From Streptomyces neyagawaensis (lineage in GTDB: Bacteria; Actinomycetota; Actinomycetes; Streptomycetales; Streptomycetaceae), in assembly GCF_023516595.1 (NCBI RefSeq), contig NZ_JAMGBG010000117.1:1-64000 (forward strand): a stretch of DNA of 64,000 bases, written 5' to 3'. The position numbers and the translations under genes are program-made. Of the stretch, positions 57,161-64,000 are shown in pieces. The notes under the pieces were generated by a model. It saw only the letters and a list, made by a program, of their open reading frames with translations, did not search any database and had not been told where the DNA came from. Each line of letters opens with the position of its first letter. Position 1 is the first letter of the stretch.

Positions 57161-59995
57161 ATGCCCTGGCACACCCCACGCATCTCACGCACCGCACCGG
57201 ACGGAGTGAGAACTCCCCGTCGAATCCCGGAGTTCCTCAAGGCCGCCTCCGTATGCGCACTCGTTGCCGGTCTTTTGTCCCCTCTTTCCCCGGCTGCCCA
57301 GGCAGCGACCGCCGACACCAAAGCCGCACCGACCGCAGCCACCAAAGCCGCGGCGGCCGCCGCGAACGACTACTGCGGTGGCCAGTGCTCGGACATCCTG
57401 CCGCCGGGCCAGAACGGCAACGCCACCCTCGCCCAGATCCTGCTCAACCAGGCGTTCGGCAGCATGCCGGAGAACGCGAGCAACCAGCTCGGGCCCTACA
57501 ACAACCTCGCCAAGGGGCACACCGGGCTCACCAACGCCACGATCAACACCTTCTTCAACGACGCGTCCTTCGGCGTCGCCTCCGACCAGGTCGCCTCCAC
57601 CCTGAAGCCCGCCGGACGCACCGACGTCACGATCGTCCGCGACAAGAAGACCGGTGTGCCGCACATCACGGGCACCACCCGCTACGGCACCGAGTTCGGC
57701 GCCGGTTACGCCGCCGCCCAGGACCGGCTGTGGCTGATGGACGTCTTCCGGCACGTAGGCCGTGGCAAGCTCACCCCGTTCGCCGGTGGCGCCCCCTCCA
57801 ACCAGGGCCTTGAACAGGAGTTCTGGCGGCACGCGCCCTACACCGAGGCCGATCTGCAGGCCCAGATCGACAAGGCCGTCGCCACCAACGGCGACCGCGG
57901 CCGCCAGGCCCTCGGCGACGTCAACGCCTACATCGACGGCATCAACGCCTACATCGACGCCTCCGACAGCGGCCGCTACTTCCCCGGCGAGTACGTCCTG
58001 ACCGGCCACAAGGACTCCATCACCAACGCCGGCACCATAGAGAAGTTCAAGCCCACCGACCTGGTCGCCCTGGCCTCCGTCATCGGCGCCCTCTTCGGCT
58101 CGGGCGGCGGCGGCGAGGTCAACAACGCCCTGTCCCTGCTCGCCGCCCAGGAGAAGTACGGCGTCACCGAGGGCACCAAGGTCTGGGAGTCCTTCCGCGA
58201 GCGCAACGACCCCGAGGCGGGCCTGACCGTCCACGACGGCAGCTTCCCCTACGCCACCAAGCCGGCCGACCCGCAGGGCATGGCCCTGCCCGACAACGGC
58301 GCCGTCACCGAAGAACCCCTGGTGTACGACCGCACCGGAAGCGCGGCCGGCACCGCCTCCAAGAGCGTCTCGTCCAAGGCCACCGACAGCGCCCTCAGCT
58401 CCGCCCGGCGCGGAATGTCCAACGCCCTCGTCGTCGGCGGCAAGCACACCGCGAGCGGCCACCCCATCGCCGTCTTCGGCCCCCAGACCGGCTACTTCGC
58501 CCCGCAGCTGCTGATGCTCCAGGAGATCCAGGGCCCCGGCCTCAGCGCCCGCGGCGCCTCCTTCGCCGGCCTGAGCATGTACGTCGAACTCGGTCGCGGC
58601 CAGGACTACGCCTGGAGCGCCACCACCTCCGGCCAGGACATCATCGACGCGTACGCCGTCGAGCTGTGCCAGGACGACGTCCACTACCTGTACCACGGCA
58701 CCTGCACCCCGATGGAGAAGGTCGAGCAGACCAACGCCTGGAAGCCCACCACCGCCGACTCCACCCCGGCCGGCTCGTACCGCATGCAGGTCTGGCGCAC
58801 CAAGTACGGCCCGGTCACCCATCGCGCCACGGTCGGCGGCAAGAAGGTCGCCTACACCACCCTGCGCTCCTCGTACATGAACGAGGCCGAGTCGATCATC
58901 GGCTTCCAGATGCTGAACGACCCCGACTACGTGAAGGGCCCCGAGACCTTCCAGAAGGCCGTCCAGAACATCAACTACACCTTCAACTGGTTCTACGCCG
59001 ACTCCCAGCACACCGCGTACTACAACAGCGGCGACAACCCGGTGCGCGCCGCGGGCGTCGACGCCGAGTTCCCCGCGTGGGCGCGGGCCCCGTACGAGTG
59101 GCGCGACTGGAACTCGGCCACCAACGTCGCCGACTACACCCCGCCCTCCGAGCACCCCAACTCCATCGACCAGGACTACTACATCTCCTGGAACAACAAG
59201 CAGGCCAAGGACTACCCCTCCGCCCCCTGGGGCAATGGCTCCGTGCACCGCGGCAACATCCTCGACGACCGGGTCAAGCGGCTCGTCGCGGCCGGCGGGG
59301 TCACCCGCGCCTCCCTGACCAAGGCCATGGCCGAGGCGGCCCTCGTCGACCTGCGCGCCGAGGACGTCGTCCCCGACCTGCTGAAGGTCGTCAACAGCAG
59401 CCCGGTCACCGACTCCGCCGCCGCGGCGGCCGTCACCAAGCTCCAGAACTGGGTCGCCTCCGGCTCGAAGCGCACGGAGACCTCCGCCGGTTCGAAGACC
59501 TACGCCGACGCCGACGCGATCCGCATCCTGGACGCCTGGTGGCCGCTGCTGGTGAAGGCCGAGTTCGAACCCGGCCTCGGCACGAAGCTGTACAACGCGA
59601 TGACCGCCAACCTCCCCGTCGACGAGTCCCCGTCGGCCGCGCACGGCCCGACCGGCTCCCACGCCGGCAGCTCCTTCCAGTACGGCTGGTGGAGCTACGT
59701 CGACAAGGACATGCGCGCGGTTCTCGGCGAGTCGGTGCAGGGACCGCTCGGCCGGAAGTACTGCGGCGACGGCACCCTCAGCGCCTGCCGCACCCTTCTG
59801 ATCAACACCCTCAAGGAGGCGGCCGGCAAGACCGCCGCCCAGGTCTACCCCGGGGACGAGTCCTGCTCGGCGGGCGACCAGTGGTGCGCCGACGCGATCA
59901 TCCACCGGACCCTGGGAGGCATCAAGCACGGCAAGATCAGCTGGCAGAACCGGCCGACCTTCCAGCAGGTCGTGGAGTTCACCTCGCACCGGTGA
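57161..59995 (+). CDS. Secreted penicillin-acylase-family hydrolase
   Basis: 944 residues. It has a signal peptide ('ASVCALVAGLLSPLSPAAQA'), the alpha region ('VTIVRDKKTGVPHITGTTRYGTEFGAGYAAAQDRLWLMD'), a spacer, and 'GMSNALVVGGKHTASGHPIAVFGPQTGYFAPQ', where the Ser of MSN is the Ntn-hydrolase nucleophile freed by self-cleavage. Relatives include aculeacin and acyl-homoserine lactone acylases, so it may cut acyl amides outside the cell. ATG at 57161 follows GGGAGGAG; an ATG at 57092 would put a polar stretch before the signal peptide. Confidence 0.93.
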   Translation: MPWHTPRISRTAPDGVRTPRRIPEFLKAASVCALVAGLLSPLSPAAQAATADTKAAPTAATKAAAAAANDYCGGQCSDILPPGQNGNATLAQILLNQAFGSMPENASNQLGPYNNLAKGHTGLTNATINTFFNDASFGVASDQVASTLKPAGRTDVTIVRDKKTGVPHITGTTRYGTEFGAGYAAAQDRLWLMDVFRHVGRGKLTPFAGGAPSNQGLEQEFWRHAPYTEADLQAQIDKAVATNGDRGRQALGDVNAYIDGINAYIDASDSGRYFPGEYVLTGHKDSITNAGTIEKFKPTDLVALASVIGALFGSGGGGEVNNALSLLAAQEKYGVTEGTKVWESFRERNDPEAGLTVHDGSFPYATKPADPQGMALPDNGAVTEEPLVYDRTGSAAGTASKSVSSKATDSALSSARRGMSNALVVGGKHTASGHPIAVFGPQTGYFAPQLLMLQEIQGPGLSARGASFAGLSMYVELGRGQDYAWSATTSGQDIIDAYAVELCQDDVHYLYHGTCTPMEKVEQTNAWKPTTADSTPAGSYRMQVWRTKYGPVTHRATVGGKKVAYTTLRSSYMNEAESIIGFQMLNDPDYVKGPETFQKAVQNINYTFNWFYADSQHTAYYNSGDNPVRAAGVDAEFPAWARAPYEWRDWNSATNVADYTPPSEHPNSIDQDYYISWNNKQAKDYPSAPWGNGSVHRGNILDDRVKRLVAAGGVTRASLTKAMAEAALVDLRAEDVVPDLLKVVNSSPVTDSAAAAAVTKLQNWVASGSKRTETSAGSKTYADADAIRILDAWWPLLVKAEFEPGLGTKLYNAMTANLPVDESPSAAHGPTGSHAGSSFQYGWWSYVDKDMRAVLGESVQGPLGRKYCGDGTLSACRTLLINTLKEAAGKTAAQVYPGDESCSAGDQWCADAIIHRTLGGIKHGKISWQNRPTFQQVVEFTSHR

Positions 59996-60021
59996 CCACC
60001 GGCGGCGGGTGACTCCCGTGC

Positions 60022-60056
60022 GGCGGCGGGCCGGTCAGACGACCCGGCCCGCCGCC
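60022..60056. terminator. Terminator between convergent acylase and hydrolase genes
   Basis: GGCGGCGGGCCGG (60022-60034) is perfectly inverted at 60044-60056 with a nine-base loop; it overlaps the stop of the minus-strand gene. Confidence 0.75.
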
Positions 60057-61405
60057 AGCACGATCCGCGCCAGCTCCTGGTGACAGATGTCGCTGTGCGC
60101 GCCGGACGGCGCACCACCGCGCCGGACGACCGCCGACGCGTCGACGTTCACACACCCGGACGCCGGCAGCCGTCCGGCGAGCGCGGCGGACAGCGGGAAC
60201 GAGAGGGTGCCCTTCACCGCCTTGATCCCGTCGTAGCCGAGCGCGCCCCACTTCGCGCCCAGCAGACTGTTCACGCTCAGGCCCCGCACCGTCCGCGCGT
60301 CGCCCGCCATCCGGGACGCCAGCGGATAGATCGTGCCGAGCGCCGAGTCGTGCCGGGAGTGGCAGCACACCAGGGGGCCGTCGACCCGCTTCTGCTGCCC
60401 GTTCAGCACTCCGCTCGCCCGGGGGTCGTGCGGCAGCCGCGCCGCGAACGCGTAGTGCGAGAACGCCGCCTGAAGCAGCGTCGCCGACTTCACCGTGCGC
60501 ACCCCGCGCGGCAGCCCCCGCAGCGCGAACGACACCAGGCGCGCGCCGAAGCTGTGCCCCACGAGATGGACCCGGACGTCCGGCGCCCGCTCGGCCAGTT
60601 GCCCGAGCAGCCGCCCGAGCCCTCGCTCCCCGACCGTCCCGGCCCGCCGCTTCATCGCGAAGTACGTGGCCTGCCGCAGCAGTTCGTGGGCGCCGTCCCA
60701 GACCTGCGGCCCCGGGGCGGCGGCACCGGTCATGACGGCCGAGGGCCCGGTGGCGGACGCGGCCAAGGACGCTCCGGCCACCGCGTCGGCTGCCGCCGCG
60801 ACCTCCGCCAGCGCCGCGGCGAACTCCGCGCACACCCCCGCCGTCTCCCCGCACAGCATCCCGGGCGTGCCCTCGGGCACCCCCTCGGCCAGCGTGTCCG
60901 CCGTGAACGCGCCCTGCGGCCCCTGCGGCGGCACCTCCACCAGCAGCCGTGCGAGCCTGCCGAACTCCTCCAACGAGGCGCTCTCGTCCGGCCGTTGCTC
61001 CAACAGCCGCGCCAGCTGCTCCACGAGCGTGGCCCGGCCCGGGAACACCTCCAGGAGCGCGTGCCGGGTGCGCTTGTCGAGCGCGGGACGGGCGGGACCC
61101 AGGGCCGGCACCGGCCGGTAGTCCGGGATCGGCTCGTCCGAGAACCGCATCGACGGCCACAGCACCCCGACATAACCGAGCCGGGCCGACGGGGCGAGCG
61201 CCGGGAACGGGGCGAAGAACCTGCTGTACAGGCCCGTGGCCCCGGAACGGTCGCTGTTCCAACCGTGGGCGAAGACCACCAGGTCCACCACCCCGCGCCG
61301 CACCACCCCGTCGAGCAGCCGGTCCCGCTGACCCGTGTCGACGTCACCGTCCGCGTCGAAGGTCACTTCCCAGTAGGGCGCCACGCTCATGTCCGAAGCC
61401 GCCAT
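60035..61405 (-). CDS. Alpha/beta-hydrolase-fold protein, unknown substrate
   Basis: 456 residues. 'VVDLVVFAHGWNSDRSGATGLYSRFF' is an oxyanion-hole block and 'VHLVGHSFGARLVSFAL' the nucleophile elbow (Ser near 285), so a serine hydrolase is likely. Between them an Ala-rich insert of about 150 residues probably forms a lid. No signal peptide. Relatives are sometimes given misleading kinase names; no kinase motif is present. GGGGG precedes the ATG at 61405; an ATG at 61390 is possible. Confidence 0.78.
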   Translation of the reverse strand: MAASDMSVAPYWEVTFDADGDVDTGQRDRLLDGVVRRGVVDLVVFAHGWNSDRSGATGLYSRFFAPFPALAPSARLGYVGVLWPSMRFSDEPIPDYRPVPALGPARPALDKRTRHALLEVFPGRATLVEQLARLLEQRPDESASLEEFGRLARLLVEVPPQGPQGAFTADTLAEGVPEGTPGMLCGETAGVCAEFAAALAEVAAAADAVAGASLAASATGPSAVMTGAAAPGPQVWDGAHELLRQATYFAMKRRAGTVGERGLGRLLGQLAERAPDVRVHLVGHSFGARLVSFALRGLPRGVRTVKSATLLQAAFSHYAFAARLPHDPRASGVLNGQQKRVDGPLVCCHSRHDSALGTIYPLASRMAGDARTVRGLSVNSLLGAKWGALGYDGIKAVKGTLSFPLSAALAGRLPASGCVNVDASAVVRRGGAPSGAHSDICHQELARIVLAAGRVV

Positions 61406-61594
61406 GACGAGCCCCCTTCGACCGCGTTGGTGCGCTCAGGCGCATGGTCCTGCCAACGGCGAAGGATGGCCATACGTCACGTACGGCTCTTTCGCGCGGA
61501 CCTCGGGACGGGACATCGGGACGTGGACGTCGGGGACGCGGATATCGGGGACGGTGACATCAGGGCCCAGGTGCGGCCCGGCGTCCCGGGCGGG

Positions 61595-62848
61595 TCACCG
61601 GTAGAGCAGATACTCCTCGCGCACCTTCCGGAACGCCCTGAGCTCCTCCTGCCAGCCGGCCACGACCTCGTCGGTGTCCGCCCCGGCGTCGATCATCGTG
61701 CGCACCCGAGTCGACCCGGTGAGCTTGTCGATCCAGTTGTCCGGACGCCAGGCGAAGCCGCTCCACACCTTCTTCGCGGTGACGAGCAGACCGATCCCGG
61801 TGCGCACGGGGTCGTACGCCGCCCGGTCGTGCACGTGGATCTGCACGCCGCCGACGGTCTTCCCCTGGAACTTGGAGAACGTGGGCGTGAAGTACGCCTC
61901 CCGGAAGTGGGCGCCCGGCAGCCCCAGGTCGTTCGCGGCGGCCGCCCACCGCCGGTCGATGCCCTCCGCGCCGAGCAGCTCGAACGGGCGGGTGGTGCCC
62001 CGCCCCTCCGAGAGGTTGGTCCCCTCGAAGAGGCCCGTCCCCGCGTACACGAGCGCGGTGTCCGGGGTCGGCATGTTCGGGCTCGGCGGCACCCAGGGCA
62101 GCCCCGAGGAGTCGTAGAACCGCGACCGCTTCCACCCGGACATCAGCACCGTCTCCAGCGGTACGGGCTCCTCCAGGAACTCCCCGTTGAACAGCCGCGC
62201 CAGCTCCGCCACCGTCATCCCGTGCGCCTGCGAGACGGGCTGCCGCCCGACGAACGTCGCGAACTCCTTGTGCAGGACGGGCCCCTGCGCCGACCGCCCG
62301 GTCACCGGGTTGGGCCGGTCGAGCACGACGAAGCGCTTCCCCGCGAGCCGGGCCGCCTCCATGCAGTCGTACAACGTCCAGATGTAGGTGTAGAAGCGGG
62401 CGCCCACGTCCTGGATGTCGAAGACGACCGTGTCCACCCCGGAGGCGGTGAAGATGTCCGCGAGGGCGCGGCCGCTCTTCTGGTACGTGTCGTACACGGG
62501 CAGCCCCGTCGCCGGGTCGTCGTGGCGGCCCTCGGAGCCGCCGGCCTGGGCCGTGCCCCGGAAGCCGTGCTCGGGGCCGAAGACCGCGGTCAGGTCCACG
62601 CGGTCGTCGGCGTGCATGACGTCGACGATGTGGCGGGCGTCGCGGGTGATCCCCGTGGGGTTGGTGACGACGCCGATCCGCCGGCCGTCGAGGAGCCGGT
62701 AGCCGCCGGCCGCCAGGCGCTCGAAGCCGGTGCGCAGCCGCGAGGAGGCCGTCTCCCCGGAGGGCGGCGCACCGCCGGGGGAGGCGCAGGCAGTGGTGGC
62801 CGCGGCGGCGGTGGAGGCGGCGAGGAAGGTGCGGCGGGAGAGGCGCAT
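61595..62848 (-). CDS. DUF1343 / NamZ-type exo-beta-N-acetylmuramidase, Tat lipoprotein
   Basis: 417 residues. The leader 'MRLSRRTFLAASTAAAATTACASPGG' has a twin-Arg motif and a lipobox-like TTAC, so it is probably a Tat-exported lipoprotein. The body is DUF1343: 'GRRIGVVTNPTGITRDARHIVDVMHA', 'VFGPEHGFRGTAQAGGSEG', 'VDTVVFDIQDVGARFYTYIWTLYDCMEAA' and 'FVVLDRPNPVTG'. B. subtilis NamZ of this family removes MurNAc from peptidoglycan ends (GH171). GGAGG precedes the ATG at 62848; a longer frame lacks support. Confidence 0.92.
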   Translation of the reverse strand: MRLSRRTFLAASTAAAATTACASPGGAPPSGETASSRLRTGFERLAAGGYRLLDGRRIGVVTNPTGITRDARHIVDVMHADDRVDLTAVFGPEHGFRGTAQAGGSEGRHDDPATGLPVYDTYQKSGRALADIFTASGVDTVVFDIQDVGARFYTYIWTLYDCMEAARLAGKRFVVLDRPNPVTGRSAQGPVLHKEFATFVGRQPVSQAHGMTVAELARLFNGEFLEEPVPLETVLMSGWKRSRFYDSSGLPWVPPSPNMPTPDTALVYAGTGLFEGTNLSEGRGTTRPFELLGAEGIDRRWAAAANDLGLPGAHFREAYFTPTFSKFQGKTVGGVQIHVHDRAAYDPVRTGIGLLVTAKKVWSGFAWRPDNWIDKLTGSTRVRTMIDAGADTDEVVAGWQEELRAFRKVREEYLLYR

Positions 62849-63067
62849 GGGGGTGACCTCCGGGGCGCGGGTGGGGGAAGCGGCGTCCCTGCAAGCTAAG
62901 CGCTTCCCCGGGCGGTTTGTAGCCCGCGCGTCCGTCACGGCCGGTCGGGCGTTTCGCCGCGCGCCTGTCACGGCCGGTCGCGCGTTTCCCCGTACGCCCG
63001 TCACGCCCCGGTCGGGGCGTGTCCCCGCGCGTCGGTACGGCGGTGTCCAGGCACCCCTTCCTCACAA

Positions 63068-63085
63068 CATACCGACCGGTTAGTC
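63068..63085. promoter_or_regulatory. Operator candidate of the SDR gene
   Basis: CATACCGACCGGTTAGTC, 58 bases before the start, near-identical to the site at 42994. Motifs of this shape are typical TetR-family targets at acyl-CoA and fatty-acid genes. Confidence 0.6.
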
Positions 63086-63142
63086 TGATGGCGGACGATG
63101 AGCCGTTCATCATGGTCGTGAGCCTCGCGTAAGGAGACCGGA

Positions 63143-63904
63143 GTGGGTGTCGTGCAGGGTGCGGGAGTGGTGGTCACGGGGGCCGGGGGCGGGATCGGAG
63201 CCGCGCTGGCCCGGCGGTTCGCGGCGGAGGGTGCCCGGGTCGTCGTGAACGACCTCGACGGGGACCGGGCGAAGGCCGTGGCCGACGAGATCGGCGGGAT
63301 CGCCCTGCCCGGGGACGCCTCGGAGATCGTCGCCCCGGCGCGCGAGGCACTCGACGGCACGGTCGACGTGTACTGCGCCAACGCGGGGCTCGCCAGCGGC
63401 GGCACGGAAGCCGCCGACGAGAAGGTGTGGGCGCTCGCCTGGGACGTGAACGTGATGGCGCACGTCCGGGCGGCCCACGCACTGCTCCCGCAGTGGCTGG
63501 AGCGCGGCAGCGGGCGTTTCGTCTCCACGGTCTCGGCGGCCGGGCTGCTCACGATGATCGGCGCGGCCCCCTACAGCGTCACCAAGCACGGGGCGTACGC
63601 CTTCGCCGAGTGGCTGTCCCTCACCTACCGCCACCGGGGCCTCAAGGTGCACGCGATCTGCCCCCAGGGGGTGCGCACCGACATGCTGACGGCGTCCGGC
63701 AGCGCGGGCGACCTCGTGCTCGCGCCGACCGCGATCGAACCGGAGGACGTCGCCGACGCGCTGTTCGACGGCATCGAGAAGGACCGCTTCCTGATCCTGC
63801 CGCATCCCGAGGTGGCCGACTTCTACCAGGCGCGGGCGACCGACCCGGAGCGCTGGCTGACGAACATGAACCACATCCAGCAGAAGTGGGAAGCCGCGGG
63901 CTGA
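63143..63904 (+). CDS. Short-chain dehydrogenase/reductase
   Basis: 253 residues, classical SDR: 'VVVTGAGGGIGAALARRFAAEGARVVVNDLD' (NAD(P) site; Asp after the second strand favours NAD), 'CANAG', the catalytic Ser region 'FVSTVSAAGLL' and 'YSVTKHG' (Tyr/Lys). 'ICPQGVRTDML' is the usual C-terminal block. The substrate is unknown. GTG at 63143 follows AAGGAG. A TetR-type operator lies 58 bases upstream. Confidence 0.94.
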   Translation: MGVVQGAGVVVTGAGGGIGAALARRFAAEGARVVVNDLDGDRAKAVADEIGGIALPGDASEIVAPAREALDGTVDVYCANAGLASGGTEAADEKVWALAWDVNVMAHVRAAHALLPQWLERGSGRFVSTVSAAGLLTMIGAAPYSVTKHGAYAFAEWLSLTYRHRGLKVHAICPQGVRTDMLTASGSAGDLVLAPTAIEPEDVADALFDGIEKDRFLILPHPEVADFYQARATDPERWLTNMNHIQQKWEAAG

Positions 63905-63936
63905 CCCACCTGCCCGGCGGACCGGGCGCCGGGAGT

Positions 63937-63963
63937 GGGATGATCCTTCGACGGGATCGTCCC
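63937..63963 (+). terminator. Terminator after the SDR gene
   Basis: GGGATGATCC, seven-base loop, GGATCGTCCC (one G-T pair), 32 bases past the stop. Bases after it to 64000 hold no gene that I can support. Confidence 0.55.
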
Positions 63964-64000
63964 CTTCCGGCCATTCCGGCCGGCCGGGAACCGTTCGACG

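Noticed and set aside
57185..59989. 934-codon frame antisense to the acylase gene
   Set aside because: Gly/Val/Leu low-complexity mirror of a well-supported gene; no family resemblance.
60035..61405. Protein kinase identity for the 60035-61405 product
   Set aside because: There is no glycine loop, HRD or DFG motif; the GHSFGA elbow marks an alpha/beta hydrolase.

Overview
The window is a stretch of high-GC chromosome from an actinomycete, almost certainly Streptomyces. The reasons are strongly GC-biased third codon positions, frequent GTG starts, ATGA/GTGA/TTGA gene overlaps, many Tat and Sec exported proteins, and many TetR-type regulators. I see no rRNA, tRNA, CRISPR array, intact insertion sequence or prophage. 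Fifty-four protein genes plus one 29-codon ORF are supported, nearly all with recognisable families. No secondary-metabolite cluster is present; the content is cell-envelope, regulatory and catabolic.

Layout, 1-12.5 kb: an intergenic repeat element (154-374), a DUF72 protein, a DUF5925 AAA ATPase, and an envelope polysaccharide locus. That locus holds a membrane-anchored GH39-like hydrolase facing a leftward chain: two family-2 glycosyltransferases, a polysaccharide deacetylase and a very long Wzx-like flippase fused to a multi-pass polymerase/glycosyltransferase-like domain. An acetyltransferase of the FemAB/GNAT type and a small membrane protein lie just upstream. 12.5-17 kb: secreted S8 protease, secreted SGNH esterase and a transmembrane Ser/Thr kinase.

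16.8-24 kb: the most coherent regulatory unit. A SigK-type ECF sigma factor and RskA-type anti-sigma factor are divergent from a DUF4331 / TPR / Ni-Co transporter (NicO) run. Both divergent sides carry the same promoter pattern (CAATCC or CCATCC, 16 bases, CGAATG), which matches the SigK class. A 29-codon ORF bridges the sigma and anti-sigma genes through stop-start overlaps on both sides.

24-40 kb: a CoA-transferase; a DrrAB-like drug ABC exporter with a divergent TetR gene and two clear operators; an orphan type ISP specificity-like protein, a GntR regulator and homogentisate dioxygenase; a TetR gene plus molybdopterin oxidoreductase; a citrate-metal symporter with an MFS gene; and a secreted protein with a degenerate LAxT sorting motif overlapping a class F sortase gene.

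40-64 kb: aldehyde and alcohol dehydrogenases with an MHS-family transporter, an EamA exporter, a TetR gene divergent from an acyl-CoA dehydrogenase, a YiaA protein, another TetR gene, a class V aminotransferase divergent from LysR, a GH11 xylanase-CE4 esterase pair with TTCGAA operators, MaoC/SoxR, a Deinococcus-type (Rnl5) RNA ligase, a penicillin-acylase-family hydrolase, an alpha/beta hydrolase, a NamZ-type muramidase and an SDR. Three operator motifs recur at distant genes (40.1/46.4 kb, 43.0/63.1 kb with a relative at 32.3 kb, and 48.0/53.7 kb), suggesting small regulons inside the window.
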